Shown here piece by piece: positions 48,863-59,329 of a DNA stretch of 64,000 nucleotides (positions are counted from its first letter, which is position 1; the number at the start of each line of letters is the position of its first letter). The notes under the pieces are model-generated. The model did not search any database. It worked only from the letters and a program-made list of their open reading frames with translations, and was not told the DNA's origin. Source of the stretch: Desulfosarcina sp. OttesenSCG-928-A07 (lineage in GTDB: Bacteria > Desulfobacterota > Desulfobacteria > Desulfobacterales > Desulfosarcinaceae). The position numbers and the translations under genes were made by a program. The stretch is from assembly GCA_030267325.1 (NCBI GenBank), contig JAJDJS010000006.1, positions 22,598-86,597 of the forward strand, in the 5' to 3' direction.

Positions 48863-49762
48863 ATGTCGAATACACTGGAATTTGAAGGGAAAAATCTTGA
48901 GTCCGCGCTGGCGGAGGCGGGAAAGGCATTAAATATTCCCGTGGAACAGCTTCGCTACGAAGTTTTGACCTATGGTTCATCCGGTATTTTTGGGCTGGTT
49001 GGTGTTAAAAAAGCCAGAATTCGGGTTGCAGTCAAAAAAGAAGCTGAAAACGCTGCCAAAAAAACGACAAAACCGCGCCGGACAGAACCTAAGCCTCCAA
49101 AAAAAAACCATGCCGTTGCAGCGGCAGACACGGATGATACAGGAGTTCAGGCTGCGATCAAAAAAGAATCCGAAAGCGCTGGCCAAAAAACCGCCAGATC
49201 GCTCCGGACAGAACTGAAGTCTCCGCAAAAATCCGATGCCACTGCGGTAGCAGACAAAGCGGATGCTGAAGCGACGCCGGGATCCGAGGCGATTGAAACC
49301 GGACGGGAGACGCTGACACGGATTGTTCACGTGCTTTCCGAGGATGCGATGATTGACGCCACCCAAACCGGGCCAACGCTTTTTTTCAGGATTTTCGAGG
49401 GCAACAATGCCATTTTGATCGGAAAAAAAGGCCAAACCCTTGAGGCTATTCAATACCTTGTAGAAAAAGTGGTGAATAAAAAAAATGCGGACCGATTCCG
49501 GGTTGTCGTGGATGTTGCCGATTATCTTGAAAGAAGAGAGGCCAGTCTCAAACAATTGGCCCGGCGCATGGCAGACAAGGTGAAGAAAAATAAAAAGCCC
49601 GTCACCATCGGCCAGATGAACGCCCATGACCGGCGGGTTGTCCACCTGCATTTAAAAGATGAAGAGGGAATCCGCACCCACAGTGTAGGAGAGGGATATT
49701 ACCGGAAACTGATGATTTTCCCGAAAAAACAGCAACCTGCCGGAAGTCGGGAAAAACACTGA
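48863..49762 (+). CDS. jag: Jag/KhpB RNA-binding protein with KH-R3H domains
   Basis: N-terminal Jag_N; GKKGQTLEAIQYLVEKVVN; R3H MNAHDRRVVHLHLKDEEGIRTHSVGEG. Confidence 0.94.
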   Translation: MSNTLEFEGKNLESALAEAGKALNIPVEQLRYEVLTYGSSGIFGLVGVKKARIRVAVKKEAENAAKKTTKPRRTEPKPPKKNHAVAAADTDDTGVQAAIKKESESAGQKTARSLRTELKSPQKSDATAVADKADAEATPGSEAIETGRETLTRIVHVLSEDAMIDATQTGPTLFFRIFEGNNAILIGKKGQTLEAIQYLVEKVVNKKNADRFRVVVDVADYLERREASLKQLARRMADKVKKNKKPVTIGQMNAHDRRVVHLHLKDEEGIRTHSVGEGYYRKLMIFPKKQQPAGSREKH

Positions 49763-49786
49763 AACCATGGTGATCCAACACTATCC

Positions 49787-51205
49787 ATGAACGAAACCAT
49801 TGCCGCCATGGCAACACCACCAGGCCCCGCCGGCATCGGTGTGGTCCGACTCTCCGGGCCGGCTGCCCTGCACATTCTCCTCAGGGTTTTTGTTCCAAAC
49901 AAAAAAGCGGGCCCGGATTCAACGGCCGCCGAATCCGAACCGGCCCTTGTGTCCCATCGCATTTATTATGGCCGCATCCATGATCCCGCATCCGGGGCCT
50001 TTATTGATGAAGCCCTGGCCTTTTATATGAAACAGCCCCACAGCTTCACACGGGAAGATGTGGCAGAAATTCAGTCCCATGGCGGAATGGTCAATATGGA
50101 CCGCATACTGGGCGCAGTCATGGATGCAGGCGCGGTATTGGCGGCGCCGGGCGAATTCACAAAACGCGCATTCTTGCACGGCAGAATTGACCTTTCCCAG
50201 GCGGAATCGGTCATTGACCTGATTCATGCGCCATGCGAAGCTGCTGCCCGGATAGCGTCAATCCAACTCACAGGCGCTTTTCGCGATTCCATTTCGGATA
50301 TTACGACCCTACTGGTGACCCTGCGATCTCGGTGCGAGGCCGGCATTGAATTCGAAGATACAGATGCCGTTGATGCCGAATCTTGCCTGCCCCTTGTCCG
50401 AGAGACCCTTGTTCAGGAACTGATCCCGCACATCCGGTGTCTTCTGCAGCGGCACGCGGAAACAGCCATTTATAAAAACGGTCTGGTCCTGGTCATTGCC
50501 GGCGCCCCCAATGTCGGCAAATCAAGCCTGATGAACCTTCTGGTGGATCAGGAAGTCTCCATTGTCAGCGAGTTTCCCGGCACCACCCGTGATCTTTTGA
50601 AAGAATACCTGTCACTTGATGGAATTCCCGTTGTTGCCTGTGATACAGCCGGAATTCATGATACAGTCGATCCGGTTGAAGCCATCGGCATTGCAAGGGC
50701 CATGGAATGCATCGACCGTGCGGATGTGGTGCTTTTTGTTGTGGATGCAACAAGAGGTCTGCGGTCATTTGAAAAGGATTTTCTTCTGACTCATGGTCCA
50801 AACAACGTGATCGCCGTGATCAATAAAACGGATTGTTGCAGTGAAGAACAGGTTCATGCCATTGCAAAAGAGATTCCGCCAGGGGTTTTGTGTGTGAAAA
50901 CCGTTGCCACAACCGGACACGGGCTTGACGCGCTGAAAAAAGCCATCGTCCGCCAGGTAGCGGCAGGTGCGCTTCCGCCCTCTGCACTGTCGGCTGGAAT
51001 TCCCAATCTCAGGCACAAAAAAATACTTGAACAGGTTGAGGCGGAAATGGAAGCCTGTGTCGCAGCTTGCGACACTCATCTGCCTTTGGATATGATCTCG
51101 GACCTCATTAATGCTGCCATTTCCCGCATTGGCGAGATATCCGGCCAGTCGGACCAGCATGAAATTTATGATGAAATTTTCAGCCGGTTTTGCATTGGAA
51201 AATGA
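49787..51205 (+). CDS. mnmE: tRNA modification GTPase MnmE (TrmE)
   Basis: IAAMATPPGPAGIGVVRLSG; GAPNVGKSSLMNLL; C-terminal FCIGK. Confidence 0.97.
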   Translation: MNETIAAMATPPGPAGIGVVRLSGPAALHILLRVFVPNKKAGPDSTAAESEPALVSHRIYYGRIHDPASGAFIDEALAFYMKQPHSFTREDVAEIQSHGGMVNMDRILGAVMDAGAVLAAPGEFTKRAFLHGRIDLSQAESVIDLIHAPCEAAARIASIQLTGAFRDSISDITTLLVTLRSRCEAGIEFEDTDAVDAESCLPLVRETLVQELIPHIRCLLQRHAETAIYKNGLVLVIAGAPNVGKSSLMNLLVDQEVSIVSEFPGTTRDLLKEYLSLDGIPVVACDTAGIHDTVDPVEAIGIARAMECIDRADVVLFVVDATRGLRSFEKDFLLTHGPNNVIAVINKTDCCSEEQVHAIAKEIPPGVLCVKTVATTGHGLDALKKAIVRQVAAGALPPSALSAGIPNLRHKKILEQVEAEMEACVAACDTHLPLDMISDLINAAISRIGEISGQSDQHEIYDEIFSRFCIGK

Positions 51206-51277
51206 ATTTTTTGTTCCACGTGAAACACGTATCTTGTCCCGCTGTAACGATACGATGTTGCTATAAGGAGTCGGCTC

Positions 51278-51973
51278 ATGAAAAAGAGGCTTTCGGAAAT
51301 CCTTGACCGGTACGAACGGGTTGTCAGCCAGGTGGACGCCATCTATGAGTCCACGCGTCAGCAGTTTCCCGATTGTGTGACCTGTAAAATTTCCTGTTCG
51401 GATTGCTGCTATGCCCTGTTTGATCTCTCCTTGGTGGAGGCCTATTACATCAACGAAAAGTTTTCCAGTTCGCTTCCCGAAGCAACAAAAGCAACAATCT
51501 TGGATGCAGCTGATCGAATTGACCGGGATGTGTACCGGTTAAAGCGAAAGGCCTTCAAGGCGGTCGCCGCAGGAGAAAAAACAGAAGATCAGGTACTCTT
51601 CGAAATGGCTGCGGAACGGTTGAGATGCCCCCTGCTGAACAGTGATGACCAGTGTTACTTGTATGCCGATCGTCCCATTACCTGCCGTTTGTACGGCATT
51701 CCCACATCCATCGGCGGAAAGGGGCATACCTGCGGCAAGTCCGAATTCCAGGAAGGGGTGCCTTATCCCACCGTGAACCTGGATGCGGTGCAGAACAAGC
51801 TCCACGAACTGTCGGCGGACATGGTAAGACTGCTCAACTCGTCCCACCAGGAAATGGACCGTATTCTGATGCCCGTATCCATGGCGGTGCTAACGGTGTT
51901 TGACGACACCTATCTGGGCATTCGTCCTGATAGCGCGTCCTGTACCGAAACCGGGCAGGAGGCTTTGCGATGA
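51278..51973 (+). CDS. YkgJ-family cysteine-cluster protein
   Basis: CVTCKISCSDCCYALFDLSLVEAYYI; RCPLLNSDDQCYLYADRPITCRLYG. Confidence 0.85.
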   Translation: MKKRLSEILDRYERVVSQVDAIYESTRQQFPDCVTCKISCSDCCYALFDLSLVEAYYINEKFSSSLPEATKATILDAADRIDRDVYRLKRKAFKAVAAGEKTEDQVLFEMAAERLRCPLLNSDDQCYLYADRPITCRLYGIPTSIGGKGHTCGKSEFQEGVPYPTVNLDAVQNKLHELSADMVRLLNSSHQEMDRILMPVSMAVLTVFDDTYLGIRPDSASCTETGQEALR

Positions 51974-52320
51974 CAGAAGAAATGTCTGCGGATGAAAAAA
52001 AAAAGGCAGTTTATGATGCCATGTCGCCAAGGCGTCAGAAGCATATCCGGGAAAAAGTTGGTTACGATAAATGGGATCCCTTTGAGGCCCCAAAAGATCC
52101 CATTGATATCCGAAAGGGTCAGGGAAACCGAACTGCCCAGCAACTGGTCCGCGAGTTTTTGCAATCCAGAACCTTGGACCAATATTCAAACAGCTATGGT
52201 CGCGGTGTTCTGGAGATAGCCATTGGCCTTGTGAATGACGATGACCGGTTTTTGGCCATGTACGATTTTTCCCTCTGGCACCGGGATTTGATCGAAAGGG
52301 AACGCGCTGCCAAAAAATAA
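51970..52320 (+). CDS. Conserved hypothetical protein
   Basis: ATGA overlap with upstream gene; 116 aa; coding-like composition. Confidence 0.65.
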   Translation: MTEEMSADEKKKAVYDAMSPRRQKHIREKVGYDKWDPFEAPKDPIDIRKGQGNRTAQQLVREFLQSRTLDQYSNSYGRGVLEIAIGLVNDDDRFLAMYDFSLWHRDLIERERAAKK

Positions 52321-52392
52321 AGCCGATGGCTGGCGCTTTCTTTCTCCGGCTTCCGGGCTGTTTCCGGATTATCTTGATGGACCTTTTTTTCC

Positions 52393-53214
52393 ATGCGCAT
52401 CAGCACGTCCGACATTGTCCGGTTCGTTTCCGAAGCCCGGGAAACCGTTGATTTTAGTGGCCTGAAAAAGGCGTTTGGAATCCGGTCTGCCGATGATATC
52501 AGGTGTTTGAAACAGCTTGTCAAAACCTTGATGAATGACCGGGTCCTGCGGTATGCTCACCAGTTCGGCCGCTCTGTGATCGCGCTTTCCTATGAGCGGC
52601 CGGTTTCTGTATCTCGCCACGTTGTGCTCAAACCCCATGCCTGTGAATTCCACGCCAGTCCGGATCAGACAACTTCACGCTATGTTATTTCACTGATCCG
52701 GGGGGCGGCATTTGGCGGCGGCGAGCATCCCACGACCCGGTTGTGCATTCAACTGATTGATGCGTGCCTGCATTCGGAAAAATTTTCCCCCTGTCGCGCA
52801 TCCATCTCCTGCCTTGATATTGGAACCGGATCCGGTGTGCTGGCACTTGTGGCCGCTGCCATGGGCGTCAAGTCCGTACTGGCTGTCGACACTTCCCCCG
52901 CTGCCCGCCATGAGGCCCGTCAGAATATCCGGGAAAATCATCTGGAAGAGAAAATTCGTGTTGAAAACCAGCCCCTCGACACCTTGCCGGGTACATACGG
53001 GCTTGTTCTGGCGAACTTGAGAATGCCGACCCTGATCAGTCTGCAATCTGTCCTGGACCGAATTGTGGAAGCCGACGGACACCTTATTTTATCCGGCATC
53101 AAAGACGAAGAGATTCACCTTATCCGTGATGCGTATCCCCCGCCTGTCTTTTTCCCCAAAAGCATACTTTCAGAAAAGGGGTGGTCGGCCATGTGGCTGG
53201 CCAGGGAGCGATAG
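52393..53214 (+). CDS. PrmA-like 50S ribosomal protein L11 methyltransferase
   Basis: AFGGGEHPTTRLCIQLID; CLDIGTGSGVLALVAAAMG; VLANLRMPTL. Confidence 0.85.
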   Translation: MRISTSDIVRFVSEARETVDFSGLKKAFGIRSADDIRCLKQLVKTLMNDRVLRYAHQFGRSVIALSYERPVSVSRHVVLKPHACEFHASPDQTTSRYVISLIRGAAFGGGEHPTTRLCIQLIDACLHSEKFSPCRASISCLDIGTGSGVLALVAAAMGVKSVLAVDTSPAARHEARQNIRENHLEEKIRVENQPLDTLPGTYGLVLANLRMPTLISLQSVLDRIVEADGHLILSGIKDEEIHLIRDAYPPPVFFPKSILSEKGWSAMWLARER

Positions 53215-53262
53215 AACGCTTGCCAGCACTTCGCACCTTTGGACCCGCGATCCGCCGCAACA

Positions 53263-53922
53263 TTATTTTGAAAATCGACCCGTTATCAGAAACCGGGCGA
53301 TGAGCCGGGCGGTTTTTTCCAGCATGGGAATGGTGGTGTGGGTGGTCGGCACCCGGGCGTAATCGGTTCCGCCGGGAGGCTGGGAAGAGATGTGGAGCAC
53401 GGTGCCGTCGCCCTGCCAAGGAAGAAAAAATGTGCCTGGCCCAATGGGAAGGCTTCCTGCAATGAGCCCGATATCGTAAGGCGGCGGCCAAGGCCCTGCC
53501 CAAGTCAGGTCGTGGTCGGTGGTGAGGTCCTGTCCCACTGGGCCAAACAGTTTTTGATAAAAGGTTTGGTGCTGGAGCACGTCGGCAAGGGGGCTTCCCT
53601 TGTGGGGGGTTCCCAGGGTCACCAGGCGGCCGAAATTTTCCGGCTGATACAGGGCCAGCATCCGCCGGGCCACCAGCCCGCCCATGGAGTGCCCCACAAT
53701 ATGAATGGGGTCTTTGGTGGTTTCTGCCAGGTGTGAAAAAAACGGCAGCACATGGTCGGCACAACCCTGGACATCTTTCTGACGATTGGGATAATTCGGG
53801 TTGTGAACAACAAACCCCATGGCCGTAAGCCGCCGGGCCAAAGGGGTGAGGGTGGTTTTGTTGACCACGGCGGCGTGGAGCAGAAGAACAATTCCCGGTG
53901 GTTGCGCTACGGTTGGTTTCAT
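53263..53922 (-). CDS. Alpha/beta-hydrolase lipase-like protein
   Basis: IHIVGHSMGGLVARRML (GxSxG); GTPHKGSPLAD. Confidence 0.88.
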   Translation of the reverse strand: MKPTVAQPPGIVLLLHAAVVNKTTLTPLARRLTAMGFVVHNPNYPNRQKDVQGCADHVLPFFSHLAETTKDPIHIVGHSMGGLVARRMLALYQPENFGRLVTLGTPHKGSPLADVLQHQTFYQKLFGPVGQDLTTDHDLTWAGPWPPPYDIGLIAGSLPIGPGTFFLPWQGDGTVLHISSQPPGGTDYARVPTTHTTIPMLEKTARLIARFLITGRFSK

Positions 53923-53952
53923 GGTTTCTCCTGCATTTTTCAAGCTGGGCGG

Positions 53953-55623
53953 TTAGGCCTGTTTGTAATGGGGGCCGTCTCCCCCTTCGGGACAGGTCCA
54001 GGTGATGTTGCGGAACGGATCTTTGATATCACAGGTCTTGCAATGCAGACAGTTGGTGAAATTCAATTTAATGCCGGTGATGCCCTCACCGTCTTTCCGG
54101 AATTCCATCTCGTACACATCACCAGGACAGAACCGCGTGCAGGGACAGCCATAGGCGGCATAACAGCGGTCCACACAAAGGCGCTGATCGTGAATAAGGA
54201 TATGGCAGGGCTGATCTTCCCGGTGAAGCGTTCCGGACAGATAGACGCCGGTGAGTTTATCCACCATGGACGGATCGTCACGCGGAAATTCGGTTTTTTC
54301 TATTGCCTTGTCAGCGGGCTTCTGGGTTTTTAAGGTATCGGCGTCATCTGTTGCTGGCAGATGATCCCGTAGCCCTTTTCCGTTAGAAACATACTGGGCT
54401 GCCAAATGAATCCATCGGGCCGGGCCGGTTTTGGAGAGGGCCTGGGCATAGTTGCGGCCTTCACGCAGCTCGGCGCCGGCCCAGCTGTCAGCGAGCCTGT
54501 CCGCATACGACAAGAGCCCTTCCCGGCGGGTATTTCCGGCGGCAATAGCGTCCACAAGGGTTTCCGCTGCCAGCATCCCTGATTTCATGGCCAGGTGGAT
54601 TCCCTTGATGGCAGGTGTACTGTGCAGGGCAGCGGCATTTCCCGTGATCAGCACGCCATCGGCCGCAAGCTCGGGGATACTGAACCAGCCAGCGGTGGAC
54701 ACGGCCCGGGCACCCTGTTCAATCACTTTCCCGTCGCGAATAATGTCCCGGATCAGGGGATGGGTTTTGAACCGCCTGAAGGTGTCATAAATATCAAGGG
54801 CTGGGTCTGTGTATCCCAGAGACACGAGAAACCCCAGGGCAATGCGGTTTTCCGCCATCTCATAGACAAAGCCGCCGCCCGGCGTTCCCGTCAGTCCCAG
54901 GGGAAACCCCAGAGTGTGAAGATCGTTAAAATTTTGGGTGGTCAAAAAATGATTCTCCGGCAGTTGAATCACCTCTTTGATACCGGTTTCGAATAATTCC
55001 GGTATCCGGCCGGACCGGATGGGCAGCTGGTGGGCCAGGGATTTGACAAGGCTCCCCCGGGCCCCTTCTCCCAGAACCGTCACTTTTGCTTTAAGATCAA
55101 TGCCGGGTTCGAAATTTCCTTTGGGAGCACCGGTTTTATCCAGTCCCTTGTCCCCGGTCCGGACCCCTTCCACGGTTTTTCCATCCCGGGAAAACAGAAG
55201 TGATTTTCCGTTAAAACCGGAAAAAATATTCACGCCCATGGCCTCGGCTTTTTCTCCCATCCACCGGCACACCCGTGACAGGCTGACAATGGGAAAGCCC
55301 ACATTGTGCATCTGGCGCGGCGTGATGGGAAGCCTGAAGCTTTTCCGGGATGTCAGGAGAAAAAAACCATCCCCGCGAACCGTTTGTTCAACGGGAAACC
55401 CCTGATTCTGATAATCGGGAAAAAGCTCGGCCATGGCGATGGGATTCATCACTGCGCCGCTGATGGCATGGGCGCCCATGGATGCGCCTTTGTCAATGAG
55501 GGCCACTTCCAGTTCCAGGCCTTTTTCCCGGGCCAGTTGCATCAATCGAATGGCACCGGCCAGATTGGCAGGACCGCCGCCAACAAAAAGCACATCAAAT
55601 TCAATGGACTCATGGGTGGTCAT
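53953..55623 (-). CDS. Electron-transfer flavoprotein:ubiquinone oxidoreductase
   Basis: FDVLFVGGGPANLAGAIRLMQLA; C-terminal CPCTRFCPGDVYE...NFTNCLHCKTCDIKDPFRNITWTCPEGGDGPHY. Confidence 0.96.
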   Translation of the reverse strand: MTTHESIEFDVLFVGGGPANLAGAIRLMQLAREKGLELEVALIDKGASMGAHAISGAVMNPIAMAELFPDYQNQGFPVEQTVRGDGFFLLTSRKSFRLPITPRQMHNVGFPIVSLSRVCRWMGEKAEAMGVNIFSGFNGKSLLFSRDGKTVEGVRTGDKGLDKTGAPKGNFEPGIDLKAKVTVLGEGARGSLVKSLAHQLPIRSGRIPELFETGIKEVIQLPENHFLTTQNFNDLHTLGFPLGLTGTPGGGFVYEMAENRIALGFLVSLGYTDPALDIYDTFRRFKTHPLIRDIIRDGKVIEQGARAVSTAGWFSIPELAADGVLITGNAAALHSTPAIKGIHLAMKSGMLAAETLVDAIAAGNTRREGLLSYADRLADSWAGAELREGRNYAQALSKTGPARWIHLAAQYVSNGKGLRDHLPATDDADTLKTQKPADKAIEKTEFPRDDPSMVDKLTGVYLSGTLHREDQPCHILIHDQRLCVDRCYAAYGCPCTRFCPGDVYEMEFRKDGEGITGIKLNFTNCLHCKTCDIKDPFRNITWTCPEGGDGPHYKQA

Positions 55624-56129
55624 GGTATTTCCTTATTTTCGCGTCTTTTTCGTGAATGACCGCGGCGCCAGAGGCGCCGGATACAGCGGAAGGGGCGTGT
55701 GGACAGGTCAAATACCGTGATTTTCAGTGAAAGACAAGGACAGTCTGGCGTTTTACCTGGCAATCGCTTGAAAAAAGTACGGATAATATCCATTTGGATA
55801 CTGGGTTTTGTGTCATTCTCGGGCTTAACCCGGGGGCTACCCGAGCATGATGAGTGGTTGGGTGAGGTTGTTTCACCCTGAAAAACGGCATTTATGGAGA
55901 CCTCGCAACATCCTGTCTTAAGCCATTGCCCTTGTGTCATGGGGCTTGTCTTGACGGAACAATTTATGATATCCATTTTTTTCGATAATGAATAATCCTC
56001 GCATTTTCCTGTGTTTCTGGGGTATAAGGAGTGGACTCATATTTTCTTTGGAAAGTCTGATCTGACGCATTTGGCCGGAAAACCGGTGGCCTGTTTCCGG
56101 CGGCAGGGGTGTTCAAGGAGGTACAAATC

Positions 56130-56630
56130 ATGAAAAAACGAAGTGGTGCTTTAGGATGGTGGGTTTTGGCACTCGTACTGGCAGCAGGTCTTCAGGCGGC
56201 GTTCATCTGTGCGGACAGCAAACAAACCGCCACAGAAGCGGCCATTGATTTTTCAAAGGCCTGGCTCCGTCTTGACCCCAAGATGGATCAATACCTGTGT
56301 GACGAGCTTCGAAACAAGTCCGAAGGCGGGATGATTGCCGATACCCTTTACGCCCGGACCGAAGACGCCCGACTGCGGGGGTTTGATGTCGGCATGGCCA
56401 GACAGAGCATTCTTCATATCGAAACCCGGGTCCTTGCCCATGACGGCGATACCGCGACCATTTATGTAAAAGGCACCAGCCGGACCTGCATCCATCCGGT
56501 TTTTACCTATGTGGCCAGATTGTTTCGGATTGGGAAAATCCATACCTTTGAAGAAACACTCAGTCTCATCAAGGAAAACAGCCGATGGAAAATTTGCGGC
56601 GCACCTTATGGATTGTCCGTGGATCTTTAA
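56130..56630 (+). CDS. Secreted hypothetical protein
   Basis: AAGGAGG RBS; signal-like N-terminus; 166 aa. Confidence 0.7.
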   Translation: MKKRSGALGWWVLALVLAAGLQAAFICADSKQTATEAAIDFSKAWLRLDPKMDQYLCDELRNKSEGGMIADTLYARTEDARLRGFDVGMARQSILHIETRVLAHDGDTATIYVKGTSRTCIHPVFTYVARLFRIGKIHTFEETLSLIKENSRWKICGAPYGLSVDL

Positions 56631-56733
56631 GGAAACAGGGATTTATCCAAACCATGCCCGATGTCAGACCTCGCCGGCTTTCCCTTTGTGGGAAACCGGC
56701 GTTTTTATATCCTGCTGTCACGGATTGTTGAAG

Positions 56734-57486
56734 ATGGCCCCCATCTATCTGAAACTTCGAAAAATCGCCCGTGACTTGGTCGCAAGCCATGCCACACCCG
56801 ATTTTTACCGGGATTATGCGGCAGAGGCGGATGATGCCCGGCGATTTTACCACACGGATCCGGTTGTTGTGCAAGTACGAGAAATGGCCCTGCCCTTGCT
56901 TCAAAACAATTTCGGCCATGGCATGGGCCACGGAGAAGCCGTGGCCATTGACGCGGGAACCCTTACGATCATTGAAAGCCGGAAACACGGTCATACGGGT
57001 GACAAGGTCTGGCGCCACCTGCTTCTGGCCCAGTGTGCGGGGCTGTTGCACGATATCTGCCGGAAAGAGAAAAATCATGCAGAAAAAGGCGCTGAAACCA
57101 CCCGTCGCATTATTTCTTCCTTTTCCTTCCAGGATACGGAGGTCGACGCGATCTGTCTGGCCATCCGCAATCATGAGGCCTTTACCCGGCTTACTCCGCC
57201 CGCAACCGACTTGGAGCGCCTGATTTCCGACTGTCTGTACGATGCGGATAAATTCCGATGGGGACCGGACAATTTTTCCCACACCCTCTGGGATATGACA
57301 GAGCTTGCAAGCCCCTCCATTACCACCTTTGCCCACCATTATCCCCAGGGAATGGTTGTCCTGGAAAAAATCCGGGAAACCTTTCGCTCTTGTACCGGCC
57401 AGCAGTATGGCCCGCAATTTATCAATATCGGATTGGCGATCGGTGCGGATCTGTACCGGATCATTCAGGCGGATTTTCTCAACTGA
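56734..57486 (+). CDS. HD-domain phosphohydrolase-like protein
   Basis: GHGMGHGEAVAIDAG; CAGLLHDICRKEKNHAEKGAE; AIRNHEAF. Confidence 0.8.
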   Translation: MAPIYLKLRKIARDLVASHATPDFYRDYAAEADDARRFYHTDPVVVQVREMALPLLQNNFGHGMGHGEAVAIDAGTLTIIESRKHGHTGDKVWRHLLLAQCAGLLHDICRKEKNHAEKGAETTRRIISSFSFQDTEVDAICLAIRNHEAFTRLTPPATDLERLISDCLYDADKFRWGPDNFSHTLWDMTELASPSITTFAHHYPQGMVVLEKIRETFRSCTGQQYGPQFINIGLAIGADLYRIIQADFLN

Positions 57487-57567
57487 ATAAAAACCGCGCC
57501 CGTTTTTTGTTTTGACCGATGGATTGGTGTGGCTTGAAGTGCTTTTGATTCCGGGTTTTCGGATGCC

Positions 57568-58725
57568 TCATCTTTTTTTCAATATTAGACTGCCGATGGA
57601 ATACCCCGCACCAAAGGAACAGATCACCCCATGGTCACCGGACTGAAGATCGTCATGATACAGGTGAAAGACGATGAGTGACCCGGCCGAGGCGGTGTTG
57701 GCATATTGATCCAGTATAATGGGCGCTTCGTCAAAGCTGGCTGGGTGTCCCAGGAGCTTGGTGCAGATCATTTCATTCATATGGCTGTTGGCCTGGTGGA
57801 GCCACCAGCGCCGGATGTCTGATGCCGCCAGTCCGTACTGCCCGATATGGGCGCTCAAGTGCTGGATGGCCATGGGGCAGACTTCTTTAAAAACCCGGCG
57901 GCCGTTCTGATGAAACAGGTTGGTGGCGGAAAAGGGATCCGCATCGGTGATGCGGCTGAAGTAACCGAAATTCGACCGGACATTGCTGGAAAACCGAGTC
58001 TGGGCATGGGCGCTCAGAATTTCAAAACCATGGGCTGATGTAAAGGTCTCTTCCCTTTCGACAACAAGGGCCGTGGCCGCATCACCGAAAATAAAATGGC
58101 TGTCCCGGTCGCAATAATTGGCTTGGGGGGAAATCATTTCCGGGTTGACCACAAGGACTGTGCGGGCGGTTCCGGAACGGACCATCTCATAGGCCCGGTG
58201 AAGGGCAAATGTGCCGGCTGAGCAGCCCACCAGCATGTCAAAGGCAAAGCCGTTCTGAATGCCCAGGGCGTCTTGAACTTCAATGGCAATGGCCGGATAG
58301 GCCCTTTGGGTATAGGAGCAGGAAACAATCACCGCGTCAATGTCGTCAGCGGTTTTCCCGGCGGCCTCCATGGCTTTCCGGCCGGCATCAGCACCCACTT
58401 CTGCCTGATCTGAAAGAGCCGATTCCGGGCGTTCGGATAAAATGGGCCGCATCCGGTCAATATCCAGAAGGCCTTCTTTGGCATAAACATACCGCTGTTT
58501 GATACCGGCGGCTTTTTCGATGAACGCGGCGGAACCTTCGGGTTTGGCTGTCATTTCGCCGGCGGAAATGGCCTTGGCATGAATGGTGTTATACCGGTTT
58601 GCCCAGGAATTGTAGGCGGTTACCAGCTCCTCATTGGTCACCACATGGGGCGGCGTCCACAATCCGGTGCCGCTGATAACCACTTTCGGGTAAACAGATG
58701 GTGAAGATGTCATCTCTGTCCTCAT
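57568..58725 (-). CDS. 3-oxoacyl-ACP synthase III (FabH-like)
   Basis: VISGTGLWTPPHVVTNEELV; DMLVGCSAGTFALHRAYEMVRSG; WWLHQANSHMNE; DQYANTASAGSLIVF. Confidence 0.93.
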   Translation of the reverse strand: MRTEMTSSPSVYPKVVISGTGLWTPPHVVTNEELVTAYNSWANRYNTIHAKAISAGEMTAKPEGSAAFIEKAAGIKQRYVYAKEGLLDIDRMRPILSERPESALSDQAEVGADAGRKAMEAAGKTADDIDAVIVSCSYTQRAYPAIAIEVQDALGIQNGFAFDMLVGCSAGTFALHRAYEMVRSGTARTVLVVNPEMISPQANYCDRDSHFIFGDAATALVVEREETFTSAHGFEILSAHAQTRFSSNVRSNFGYFSRITDADPFSATNLFHQNGRRVFKEVCPMAIQHLSAHIGQYGLAASDIRRWWLHQANSHMNEMICTKLLGHPASFDEAPIILDQYANTASAGSLIVFHLYHDDLQSGDHGVICSFGAGYSIGSLILKKR

Positions 58726-58827
58726 ATATCTGCGTTGTGATTCAATTCAAATTTTGGGTGCTGCCGTCATCATGGATTTTTTGCTTATATCAAAACTTTG
58801 GGAAAACGTCACAACAAAGACAAGCCG

Positions 58828-59256
58828 TCATGTTTCGGAGTTTTCAATTTTTTGTTTTCCGGTACGCTTGAAATAAAAGATCCGAGCCAGAAACGCGCCA
58901 ACCCCGGCGCCGGCCACATCGGCCAGCAGATCCAGCAGGCTGGCATGGCGGGTGGACACAAAAGCTTGGTGCAGTTCATCCATGGCGCCGTACAGGGCGG
59001 CAAAGCCGATACTGGCCGCAAGAATCAGGTTCGGCGCCTGCAGGTGGGGCCAGGTGATTCGGCAGGCCCGGAAAAAAAGAACAGCCAGAAGACCATAGAC
59101 AAAGGCGTGTTCCAGCTTGTCTTTCAGTGGAAAAGAAATCCCCTTATCCAGTGAGGGAAAGCAGGCCTGGACAAAAACCAGGACGCAGAAAATAAAAATA
59201 GGAAACCATGTGGATAGCAGGCGGCGGATGGAGGTCATGGGGATTTTGGAAAGCAT
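58828..59256 (-). CDS. VanZ-family membrane protein
   Basis: DKLEHAFVYGLLAVLFFRACR...GFAALYGAMDELHQAFVSTRHASLLDLLADVAGAGVGAFLA. Confidence 0.88.
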   Translation of the reverse strand: MLSKIPMTSIRRLLSTWFPIFIFCVLVFVQACFPSLDKGISFPLKDKLEHAFVYGLLAVLFFRACRITWPHLQAPNLILAASIGFAALYGAMDELHQAFVSTRHASLLDLLADVAGAGVGAFLARIFYFKRTGKQKIENSET

Positions 59257-59329
59257 GGGGTCATACCATCCGGAATGGGCCACGTGCGCGCCAATTCCGG
59301 ATGGCAGAAAAAAGGGCCGGAATATCGGG

